A stretch of DNA of 64,000 nucleotides from Closterium sp. Naga37s-1 (taxonomy: Eukaryota; Streptophyta; Zygnematophyceae; Desmidiales; Closteriaceae), in the NCBI GenBank assembly GCA_947471745.1, contig CANJKZ010000539.1, positions 248,001 to 312,000 of the forward strand. Reading direction: 5' to 3'. This document shows, in pieces, positions 1-8,626 of this stretch. Position numbers and translations under genes: made by a program. Numbering within the stretch: position 1 is the stretch's first letter; each line of letters starts with the position of its first letter. A model generated the notes under the pieces. That model made no database searches. It had not been told where the DNA came from and saw only the letters and a list, made by a program, of their open reading frames with translations.

Positions 1-3000
1 GCGACGCACCAAGGCTCCCCTCATCGCCAGCGGCCGATGAGGATCCCTGAACAGGGGGAGGGGGGGAGGGGGTGACGTCGGCTGCGTCGTCCTCATCAAG
101 CTCGTCGTCCACGTCGAGCAGGGGAGGGTGCACCGAGGAGGGATCGGTCGGCAGGGTAGAGGGCGTCCTCGTCGACGCTGGCCCGTACTCCACCTTCCAC
201 ATCTCCATCGACAGGGTCTCGTAGAAGATTGCTTCGACCGTCATGACGACCTTACTGTCCGTCAAGTTGAGCACCTCCCAGCCCTTGCTCTCTGCCGACA
301 CTCCGAGGTGAAGACCCGAACGGGCCTTCGGCGCCAACTTCCCGCCGCGCCGCTGCTCGGGGACCATGAACTCCACCATGCAGCCCCACACGCGCGCAAG
401 CGTCAAGTCCGGCTTCTTCTCGAACAGCAGCTCGTGCGTCGTCGTCCCCGAAGGCAGAGAAGCCCGTTCGAGGCAATTTCGCACCCAGACAGCCTGTCGC
501 AGAGCAAGGTGCCACCAGTGGTGCTTCACGCCCATGTGCAGAAGCATCGTCCGCACGGCCTCGAAGACCGTGCGCATCTCCCGCTCCGCCGTGCCGTTCT
601 GCTGTGGAGTGTAGGGGCACGTCAGGTTGTGGAGAAGGCACGACCGAGGAACTCCCCTCCGCAGTCAGAACGCATCATCTTCACCGTCTTCGAAGTCTGC
701 CTCTCCACCACCTTCAGCCTCTTTTCGAAGACGACCAGCACGTCGATCTTCTTTGCGTCCGGCCTCACCCACACGTAGCGAGTCTTCCTGTCCTTCAGCA
801 GAAGAAAGTAGAGACTGCCATCGTTGGCGGCCACTCGAAACGGCCCGCAGAGGTCGATGTGCACCACGTCGAGCGCATTCTCCGCGTCCGATCCTTGGTC
901 GGGGAAGGTGTGCCGCGCAATCTTGCCGCCGACGCAGGAGGCACACGACATATCATCTGCGGTTGACTTCTTGATGTCGAGACCGGCGGCAACCTCATGC
1001 TTCGCCGAGCTCTTGATCGTGTCGACGCCGACGTGCGCGAGCCTTGCGTGCCACATGTCGGGGGTCGACTTCGTCGCGGACGCGATCGTCCGCAGAGCCA
1101 CAACCTCCGTCGAAGTCGTCTTCGAATTCGTCGAGCAGGGGCACAGGTCGGTGCAGAGAACTCTGCCGGAGTAGCGTGCTCGACCAAGGAAATCGCTGGC
1201 AGAAGACACCAGCATCATCTTTCCGCCGTCGTCCTGTAGCTTCACGCCGTTCTCCTTGAGCAGGCCTGTAGATAGCAGGTTCGCCTGCACACCCGAAACG
1301 TAGAGCACGTCGGGGACGAAGACCTGTTTCCTGGCCTCCCCTTGCAGAGCGACGGTGCCTCTGCCCTGGACGCTCTGAAGTGGCCCGTTGAAGCCGCGGA
1401 TGTGGCGCACGTCTCCGCTCGGCTGCATGTCGACGAAGGCCTCCTTCGTCCCCATCAAATGGTGGGAGCAGCCGCTGTCGAGCAGCACGACTGTCGGATT
1501 GGCTTGCACAGCAGCAGCGACCGCCTTGAAGTCTTCGCCCGCTTCCAGCGCCAGCGAGATCGTCGGCTCCACCACGCCGACCATCGAGCACGAAGCCTCC
1601 TCGCCACGAGCATTGCCGCCAGTGGAGTCGGCATCCTTCATCGAAGACGTCTTCGACGCCTGCTGCTCCTTGCGTGGCTGGTTGTCTCGACGATGACGGC
1701 CACCATCTGACTTTCTGCGGTTGGCATCCCGGTCGTCGCCAGACTCGTCTCGGTCGGGGCTATCGTACGAGAGGTGGTCGGGAACATCGCAGATGTAGCA
1801 GCGACGCCCTTCTCGACGTGAGCCACCGCCATCGTGATCTCCTCCCTTCGCCGACTTTCCGCGGTCGGCGCCCTCCTCCGACTTCGCGTTCGACGACTTC
1901 CAGCCACCGCCTCCTCCAGACTGCCCACGCTGCCCCTGTTGGCGTCCCTGCTTCGCCGGGGCAACGTAGTTGGCCAGCGGAAGCAGTTCTGCGGGTCGCT
2001 CAGACTCCTGCCTGAACTCGTCCTGGATGATGTGGCTTGAAAGCGAGTCCTCGTTCAGAGTCTCGCGCGTGCCGGGAATTGTCAGCATCCGGCGCATTAG
2101 ATTGTAGCCCGAGGGGAGTCCACTGATGACATGGGTGACATACGACGCCACCGAGTAGTCGACGCCGGCCATCCGCAGATCGGCCAAAACCCGCCGCGCT
2201 CGATTGCAGTACTCGGTCGCCGATTCCTTCTCCCCCATGCCAATGTTGGTCAATTTCTTCTCCAGTTGGCTGATGTGGAGGTCGTCGGTCGCTTTGTAGG
2301 TGCACATAATGTATTCCCACGCTTGGTAGCCAACATATACTCGAAGTCTGCACGGCTTCAAAGCGACTTGCACTAGCGGCGAACAACACCTCGAAATGAC
2401 CATGAAGGTCAGAAGATGAGCAGCGCGAAATTCTGCCCAGAGCTCGACGTCCTCTTCGTCCAGCGCCAACACGTCACCGTCGACAAACTTCTTTAATCCG
2501 GCGATCCACAGCTGAGGTTCAATGGATTCTATCCATGTGATCAAGTCGTGTCGACCTTCGAGCAGCTTCGGCACATCGATCTTGTCCGGCGAAAATTTAA
2601 AATAGACGTACCCCGGCACGATGCCTCCGTCTCGACCGGTGGACACATGAGTCGCCGGAGTTGGCCTGACTCCACTCTGCTGGGGAGAACAACGTCTACC
2701 GTCAACTTTCGAGCTTCCCGCTGCCGCCGAACACTGAACTCGCATCTGCACTCCGCCGACGCCAACATCGGCGGCCCGAATCACTCCGCGCGTATCCCTC
2801 GTGCCTCCTTCACTGCCGACTTGGTCACCGTCGTCGTCGCGCTCGTCGACGCCACCTTCGTTGCGTGCCGATCGGGGAGAGGCGGACGCATTGTCTGCTC
2901 CAGTACGGGTCGTTGGATGATCGCGCGCCCATTGCGCACGAGTTCCAAGGAGCAGAACCTCCACGTCCGCTCCGCCGTACTCGCCAGCTGCGTGGCCTGC

Positions 3001-3066
3001 CCGAACATCATATAACCGCGCCTGCAGGGTATCCTCTACGCCTGCTGCGACCTCCTGGTCGACCAT
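1..3066 (-). pseudogene. A0 gag-pol (Gag, protease, GAG-pre-integrase, integrase), frameshifted and truncated by window edge
   Basis: The frame opens at an ATG in a strong context (CCGCCATGG) at 3066 and runs 814 codons to 622. A copia Gag capsid region lies near residues 150-350. A zinc knuckle near residues 422-435 (CYICDVPDH) has lost its last cysteine. The protease motif DSGCSHH is near residue 530, the GAG-pre-integrase WHARLAH near 670, the first integrase Asp in HIDLCGP near 738, and SDCGGEF near 803. The frame then stops at FSTT. The rest of the integrase (PYTPQQNGTAERE and onward) continues in another frame from about 622 to the left edge with no stop, so a one-base shift near 622-626 breaks the polyprotein. 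RT and RNase H would lie left of the window. The first about 140 residues have no recognisable domain, so the true start could be further in. Confidence 0.8.
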
Positions 3067-3151
3067 GGCGGTCTAGACGGCTGCCGGCCTACAACGACTT
3101 AGGTAAGGTGCAAACATCGGCTCCTATCTGAAGGTAAGTTGCGGAATCGTT

Positions 3152-3168
3152 CCACGCTCACCGCACCA
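3152..3168 (-). promoter_or_regulatory. Candidate primer binding site of A0
   Basis: Immediately after the LTR terminus CTCCGCA the minus strand reads TGGTGCGGTGAGCGTGG. Its complement ends in ACCA, as a tRNA 3' end would. It does not match the initiator-Met primer site (TGGTATCAGAGC) used by D1 and N2, so a different tRNA primer is inferred. I cannot name the tRNA. Confidence 0.5.
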
Positions 3169-4101
3169 TGCGGAGAGTCACTACACAATGGGAGTGGACT
3201 ACGGAGGAGGGCACGGGGTTGTGCGACTGATCGGAGCGTTGCACTAGCGTTCTTACTTCTTGCTTGTGTTCACAGAGAAGTTTGGCAAGATTTTCACTAA
3301 GGCATGCAGAACGATATGACTAGAATGGCATGCAACACCTAGCAAGGGCGAAATCTGCCAGCGCAGCAGAAGAGCGGCCTGCCAACGCTGCAGCAGAGTA
3401 GTCTGCCAGCGTCGCACTGCGCGCGGTCTACCAGCACTGCAGTCGCAGGTGACTATCTGCAGTCGCATGTAACTATCTGCAGTCGCAGGTTGCCTATCTG
3501 CGCAGATGTGCGCACCTACCAAGTAGGTGCAGGTTGACGGTTTCACCGTCAGGCACATTGCGCAGGTGCCAGGTAGAAAACATGTCGTCGGTTTTGCCAG
3601 GTGCGCACCGTCGACCACGTGCTGCCGTTCGGTAGGTCGAACTTCGCCAAAACCTCCTGGGCGAAGTTTCACACACCTCCGCAGAGTTTCGCACACCTTT
3701 GCGAGTTCGGTCGAACATCTCGACCCCAAATCCGGTCTTTCAGCGTTCGCCGAGCAGAGCTCGTCGACCACGTCGACCAGAGCTCGAACGGAGCTCTTCG
3801 ACCAGAGCTCGAACGGAGCTCTTCGACGCAAGCTCAAACGGAGCTTCGTCGACCAGTGCTCCTCGACGGACCTCGTCGACCATCGCTTCTCGACGGGCCT
3901 CCTCGACCGCTGTCTTCGACCAGCGCTGACCGTCGACGATGTCGACCAGATTCCGTCGAGCAGAGCTTGCTCGACCGCTATCTCCGTCAAACCGTAGAAT
4001 CCCACTTCGGCGACCAATGCATCGAAGACTTCTCGTCGACGGCGAGATCGGCTGCGCCCAAGCGAGGGCGGGGCCTTTCTCTTCGACAATCAGCGTTAGC
4101 A
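3169..4101 (-). repeat. 5' LTR of element A0 (family A)
   Basis: The 933 bp sequence starts TGCTAAC and ends CTCCGCA on the minus strand and lies directly upstream of gag-pol. It aligns with three solo LTRs in the window through shared blocks, including the CCCAAGCGAGGGCGGGGCC-like block near 4060 and the GTTCACAG...TTTCACTA block near 3270-3300. The middle (about 3700-3990) is packed with TCGAC pentamers. A 278-codon minus-strand open frame (3253-4089) is a by-product of this repeat and I do not treat it as a gene. Confidence 0.85.
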
Positions 4102-4735
4102 TAGCCCTGCAGGTGGAAGGCATATTTTATGTTTGCCGTGTAGGTTAGGCCGACGTCAGGTGTAGAGATGAAGTACTTCTCATGAACTGAATATATAAGT
4201 CATAAAGGCATACAGAGGGGGTATAACCAACATCCTATACACTCTATAGTAAAACCCAACATAGCATACAATGCACACATGCGAGCATATATATGTGTAC
4301 GTTGATAGTATTGTAGTGCTTGCAGTAGGCCAGCCATGTTCTCCCCTTCAAGTCACTAAAAGTACTGAACGATAAGTCTCGGAGTAGGACAAGTCCATGC
4401 ACGAGTCTCGGCGTACTTGTCGGCGAAGACATGGATGCTTTCGGCAGACCGGGAGATGTCGAGTCAGCGGATTTGGGTGACAGAGTGAGAAATGGTGACG
4501 TCGAGCTTCTTTTTTATGCTATGCCTGAAACGATTCCGGAGCTCGGTGCTTGTTTCGGTGTAGAAGAGGTCGTGGACGTAGGGTTTGAGAAGAATGTAAT
4601 CACTGCGGTGCTCGAGACAGTACATGCCCTGGTCATAGGTAAGCTGCTGGAAGCCGAGTGAGATGAAGACGGCGTGAAAGTATTGCTGCCGCATGCGCAA
4701 TGATTGCTTGATGCCGTAGAGGGATTTTTTTAAAG
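4102..4735 (-). pseudogene. Family B copia fragment: end of RT and start of RNase H
   Basis: On the minus strand a copia RT segment starts near 4735 (SLYGIKQS-type motif, here PLYGIKQSLRMRQQYF) and passes through a degraded YVDD region (PYVHDLFYTETSTEL near 4560). Lower down, near 4130-4180, is the RNase H segment reading roughly YFxSTPDVGLTYTAN, homologous to family B copies at 29960 and 37570. Stops and frame changes separate the parts. A0 is inserted directly next to it. This is an old decayed copy with no coding capacity. Confidence 0.6.
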
Positions 4736-5225
4736 ATTATATATGTTCGAGAATACACAGTCCGTGCTTACCCATTCCTGCTTATTTCTATTTTCTATAA
4801 TCATTTTGTGCGTGTTTTCCTAGATTCGCCCCTTTCTTATATTTATAACAGCTATAGCGCCGAAGTAAGTTGCTTGCACCGAATTCGGCCGAATTTCTTC
4901 TACCGAATTCGGGAAGGTTCCGTTCCTGACGGTTCCCGATGCATGGAACATTCCCGTAATATCCTGGTTTCCTGCCTTGTATTGTGCCTATATATAGCTA
5001 CGTAGTTGTACCTAGGATTCATAATCATTTTACTGAACCCGATCCTCGATCCTCACACTTGGTAATCCAAGCCCGTTTTTACTCGGAATTCTTCACTCTC
5101 TAAAAAGCAGCCTTTAATAACCCGCAGGGGCGACGACGATCACGCCAATTCGGGTACATTAAAATCCAGTTCCGCGTTGATATTCCCCCCCCCCCCCCCC
5201 CCCCCACGAGAGTAGTTAAAAGAAC
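4736..5225. other. AT-richer spacer with 21-base poly-C run
   Basis: I see no gene here. The sequence is more AT-rich than its surroundings and holds a homopolymer of 21 C residues at 5185-5205. It probably belongs to the leader or flank of the gypsy-like remnant that starts near 5226, but no LTR end can be assigned. Confidence 0.4.
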
Positions 5226-5790
5226 ATGGATGGAGGGAAGCGGCGACAACTTTCTACAGGAGGTCGCGGCTCTTCGTGCCGAACAGGAGCAGACGCCCGT
5301 GACTCTTCAATGACTCGAGGCTCAGCTCGCGAACCAGTCAGCAGCTGACATAGCAGCAGCGAACACAGCAGCGATAGCGGCAGTGACATCGACACGTACC
5401 TGCGACAGCAACACTAGCTACAGTAAACCTCAAAGAAGCGAAGCCGAGGCTACCGGAGGCGTTCAATCATAGCGCGAAAGGGAGCGGCATTTGTCGATTC
5501 ATGGCTGTACTCGAAATATACTTCGAAGCCGTTGGATGCATGACCCCGACCCACGATGCGACTCGAATTCGGCTTGCAGCTACACTGTTACGAGGCCCGG
5601 CGCTGGAATGGATTTACAACAACGAAATATTCCAAGGCGAAGGGACGTGGGCGCAGTTCCGGACAGCCCTAATCGAACGTTTCGAACATGGCGCGACAAC
5701 AAATTCATGGGCATAAGCAGTTCGGGGGTGTGGTGCAGTACACGGAGTAGATGGAAGTGTTCTTCAACCGCATCACCGACCTGACCGAAG
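5226..5790 (+). pseudogene. Ty3/gypsy-type gag fragment
   Basis: The clearest part is the frame 5501-5716. It holds a Ty3/gypsy Gag capsid signature: LLRGPALEWIYNNE followed by GTWAQFRTALIERFE, the usual pattern around the major capsid helix of retrotransposon Gag. Upstream, a frame rich in Ala and Gln (about 5260-5400) resembles the coiled N-terminal part of such Gags. Stops at about 5310 and 5716 and frame changes break it. No intact integrase or RT of this element is visible, so this is the 5' portion of a dead element. Confidence 0.6.
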
Positions 5791-6769
5791 GCGAAACAAT
5801 TCAAGCCTACACTACCAGAAAAAAAAAACTAAACTGCCGATAGGTTATCGCGTTGAATTACAACAGCTACATGGACATTGTCTATGCAGCGGGGCGGTTC
5901 GGCGCGTTGAATAGCGGTCAACATAGAACACGATGCAACCAACCAAACAAGAATTTCGGCACGGAGTGATCGGAACCCCCACGACTCGATGGAGATCGAT
6001 GCGAAGCAGCGGCCGGCGAAAACCGATGGACATCGATGCGGATTTTGCGGCGGGAAGATAAAAAAAATTCACATGCGGAGTTTCAGGGCAAGAATAGTGC
6101 GGCACCCCCGAAGTAAAAAAACGACTCGTGCTAGTAGCCGCGAATCGAGCTGGCGACGAGGAAAAGAGCTGGAAATTGCAAAAGTGTGAAAACATGGCGA
6201 CTTCGGAGAGGGCGAAAAAAAAGGAGAAAATGGTGCGAGTATAAATCGTCACGACCGGCATGCACTAGGGGAAATCGTCGAGACAAAAGGAGAATCAGCA
6301 AAAAAAGACTCTGCATCGACCGGGAAACTGTAGTCAAACACCCCTGAAAGTAAGATTTTGTAAAAGTTATCATAGATAGGTACTTTAACCAAGAATATTA
6401 CTTCTCGTCGTTAAAGACTTTGAAATTTTGAAGGGAGTGTTAGAGGTTAAGAGAAGGCCTTCAGAAATAGCACCGGTACCAGAAAAGTTGGGGACTCAAC
6501 TCCGGAGCGTTAAAAAGGGTCGAGAGTTCCGAAGAGTTAAGATTCTCTCCCAGCAACACGGTGTTAAGGCTCCCCGTTCCCCACAGGTGAAGCCTACACA
6601 GTTGCAAAGGCTTAGGGGAAGGATCTAGGCCCAGGAGAGGCTGAATCGGCCTCGGAAAAATCCTCCTACTCACCCTCAGGTGAAGCTTGAAGTAGAATCT
6701 GCAGCTTATTTGATGTAGGACATAGGAATAGTGATTATTTTGGTATACCCTATGATCCTATCAATGAGA
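5791..6769 (+). other. Decayed region between gypsy-like gag and protease
   Basis: No intact gene. A short frame at 5989-6189 contains HRCGFCGGKIKKIH, which could be a worn CCHC zinc knuckle. Another short frame at 6428-6628 is basic and has no recognisable motif. The position between a gag fragment and a protease fragment fits the nucleocapsid-to-protease part of the same dead gypsy-like element, but this is inferred from order rather than similarity. Confidence 0.3.
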
Positions 6770-7036
6770 CTATCTTTGGTTACTCAAAGCGACAGCAACC
6801 ACTACTCCTCGAGGTGCCCTGCAAAGGACGACGCCTCCATGCGATGGTGGATAACGGTGCATCTCTCTCGGTCTGCGACCGCGGGACGCTGGAGAAAATT
6901 GGGGACTCCTCGGAGGAGACCCAGATCACGGCAACGATGGTGGACAGCAGCAAACCCCGGCGAGTCAACTCTTGCAGATAGGGGCGCTGAGGTGGAAGCC
7001 AACGCTACCGGTCACAAATATCAAGGGCCTAGTTTT
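6770..7036 (+). pseudogene. Ty3/gypsy-type aspartic protease fragment
   Basis: One plus-strand frame reads LLEVPCKGRRLHAMVDNGAS, with the DNGAS motif at about 6850-6864, followed by LSVCD. This is the retropepsin layout of gypsy-like elements (D-S/T-G-A at the active site), with Asn in the second position. A stop follows near 6977. The downstream stretch to about 7036 still has the flavour of the protease C-terminal half. The element is cut at about 7037 by the end of C2. Confidence 0.5.
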
Positions 7037-7125
7037 CATCAAGTCACCACACACTCTGAGCACGAGCAAATGGCCATAAGGCCAGTTCACATGCAGAGAT
7101 ATATAAAAGAGAACAAGCAGGATAG
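7037..7125 (-). repeat. Distal 3' UTR scrap of element C2, separated by C1 insertion
   Basis: This stretch (CACACACTCTGAGCAC... to GATAG) matches the 3' UTR of other family C elements, for example 46232-46290. It joins base-for-base with 14166 onward once C1 and one copy of its GATAG target duplication are removed. The C2 3' LTR itself is missing, so C2 is truncated here against the gypsy-like remnant. Confidence 0.7.
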
Positions 7126-7250
7126 TGTCAGATTTATATGACTTAGTCTGTGTAGGCTATAGTGGGGTAGACACTAAGGGGTACAAGTTTCTAGGGTTTC
7201 ATATTTGTACTCACACTTTCCTAGTTCATCTCATTCCTCATTTCTTCACA
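7126..7250 (+). repeat. 5' LTR of C1
   Basis: 125 bp, starting TGTCAG and ending TTCACA, identical to the 3' copy. It carries a TTATATGA box near 7132, and the block GGCTATAGTGGGGTA that recurs with variation in other family C LTRs. Confidence 0.95.
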
Positions 7251-7263
7251 TGGTATAGAGCTG
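7251..7263 (+). promoter_or_regulatory. Primer binding site of C1
   Basis: TGGTATAGAGCTGG directly follows the LTR. It matches the initiator-Met tRNA primer site TGGTATCAGAGC except for one missing C. Confidence 0.8.
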
Positions 7264-8113
7264 GTTCCCTCGTGGGACGGTTTCTTCCTTGGGCCCACCA
7301 TTCGATTTTTTTTTTCCTGCCCTAAACGCGCTTCGCGTCCTGCCCCAAAACTTCGCGACCCCCCCGCCCCTTAGCGGTCCCCGTCGCGACTCCTTAGCGG
7401 CCCCTCGCGGCCCCTCCTAAGGCCCTTCGCGGCCCCCTCACGGCCCGTCGCGGCCCCTTTGCGGCCTTCGCGGCCCCTTACACGGCCCTTCGCGGCCCCT
7501 TCGCGGCCTTCGCGGCCCCCTTCACGGCCCTTTGCGGCCCCCCTCTAGGCCCTTAGCGGCCCCTTTGCGGCCCTCCGCGGCCCCCTCTCGGCCCTTCGCG
7601 GCCTCTTCACGGCACTTCGCGGCCCTCCGCGGCCCCCCCTTCACGGCCCCTCCACGGCTCATCGCGGCCCCTCCGCGGATCTTCGCGACCCGCCGCAGCC
7701 GCCCAGCCGCCCTGTCGCCGCCGCCCCAGCAGCAACTGCAGTCGCGCGTGCTGCCGCTGCCGCTTCCGCTGCTGCCGTGATCGCTGCCGCCGCTGCTACC
7801 GTGGCGGCCGCCGCCGCTGCTGTCGTCACAGCCGCCGCGGCTACTGCTGAGACAGCCGCCGCCGCCGCCGCCGCTGCTACCGTGACCGCTGTCCCAGCCG
7901 TCCCGGCCCTGCACTGCAGCCGAGTCGCGGCCCTGCCCTGCCGCCCTGTTGCGGCCCTGCTCCTACCTACGCACCTCGGCCCTGCCCCACCACTTGCGGG
8001 TTCTTACCCACCCGCCCCCGGTAAGCGCATAGCCGAGCCGCGCCCCTCCTGCTAGCCTGCTTCTGCTAGCCTGCTTCTGCTGCTGCTGCTGCTAGCCTGC
8101 TGCTGCTGCTGTC
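7264..8113 (+). other. C1 GC-rich untranslated leader
   Basis: This 850 bp stretch between primer site and gag contains an irregular array of CGGCCC(T)T(C/T)GCGGCC-type units at about 7330-7690, then codon-like GCC/GCT repeats. Several frames stay open only because of base composition. Every family C copy here has its own unrelated repeat array at this place. I see no gene. Confidence 0.7.
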
Positions 8114-8626
8114 ATGACCACTCCCAACGTTCTTTCCTTTGATGCTGAGGGTCGAGCGGTAGACTTTGAAGTCTGGATCGATGATCTGCAGCTGTTCCTG
8201 CAGTGCGATAGCAAAGACGGCCTCTCACTGTTCAATCTCACGTCTGGTGCCTCCCCTGCCCCTGCTGCTGATGCTACTAGCACTGTTCGCTCTGTCTGGA
8301 CCACACGCGATGCTGCTGCTCGCCTTGCTGTGCGTAGTCACCTGCCGTCCTCTGAGCGCGCGCACTTTAGTCAGTTCAAGTGTGCTAGCACCCTGTACAC
8401 TGCTGTTGTTGCGCGCTACTCCTCCCCTGCCACTGCTGCCCTTAGCCGCCTCATGCTGCCGTACCTGTTCCCTGACCTAGCCGCTTTTGCCACAGTCGCT
8501 GACCTCATTACGCACCTCCGCACTAGTGACACCCGCTACCGCGCTGCGCTTCCTGCCGAGTTCTGCGCCAAGAACCCCCCCCCCTATGTACATCACTCTC
8601 TACTACCTCGTTACCCGGCTCCCTGA
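8114..8626 (+). CDS. C1 Gag N-terminal frame, 170 codons
   Basis: Copia-type Gag. The frame starts at ATG 8114 with the conserved family C opening (PNVLSFDAEGRAVDFEVW). It contains the capsid-like region DDLQLFLQCDSKDG and ends VHHSLLPRYPAP at TGA 8626. A run of ten C residues (8575-8584) lies 13 codons before the stop. The downstream Gag sequence YITLYYLVTRLPDSL continues in the +1 frame. The equivalent frames of C4 (51475-51987) and C5 (62046-62558) are also exactly 170 codons and also end 13 residues after the C run. Either the real product is a fusion made by a +1 shift, or this short Gag is made as such. Confidence 0.75.
   Translation: MTTPNVLSFDAEGRAVDFEVWIDDLQLFLQCDSKDGLSLFNLTSGASPAPAADATSTVRSVWTTRDAAARLAVRSHLPSSERAHFSQFKCASTLYTAVVARYSSPATAALSRLMLPYLFPDLAAFATVADLITHLRTSDTRYRAALPAEFCAKNPPPYVHHSLLPRYPAP

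Larger units (their letters stand above)
1..4101 (-). mobile_element. Ty1/copia element A0, cut by left window edge
   Basis: Minus-strand LTR retrotransposon. Its 5' LTR is at 3169-4101, a candidate primer site follows, and gag-pol runs from 3066 to the left edge. The 3' LTR lies outside the window. It is inserted in an older family B copia remnant, seen just beyond 4101. The same LTR occurs three more times here as solo LTRs (30639-31637, 37592-38698, 42382-43059), which fixes the LTR termini as TGTTAACGGG-like and CTCCGCA. The A0 copy begins TGCTAACGC on its own strand. The outer target duplication cannot be checked because the other end is missing. Confidence 0.85.

Noticed and set aside
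3253..4089. 278-codon minus-strand frame
   Set aside because: It is contained in the family A LTR and is not conserved in the solo LTR copies.
5185..5205. Poly-C run as a telomere or replication signal
   Set aside because: A single homopolymer with no repeat unit or context. Homopolymer expansion is enough to explain it.
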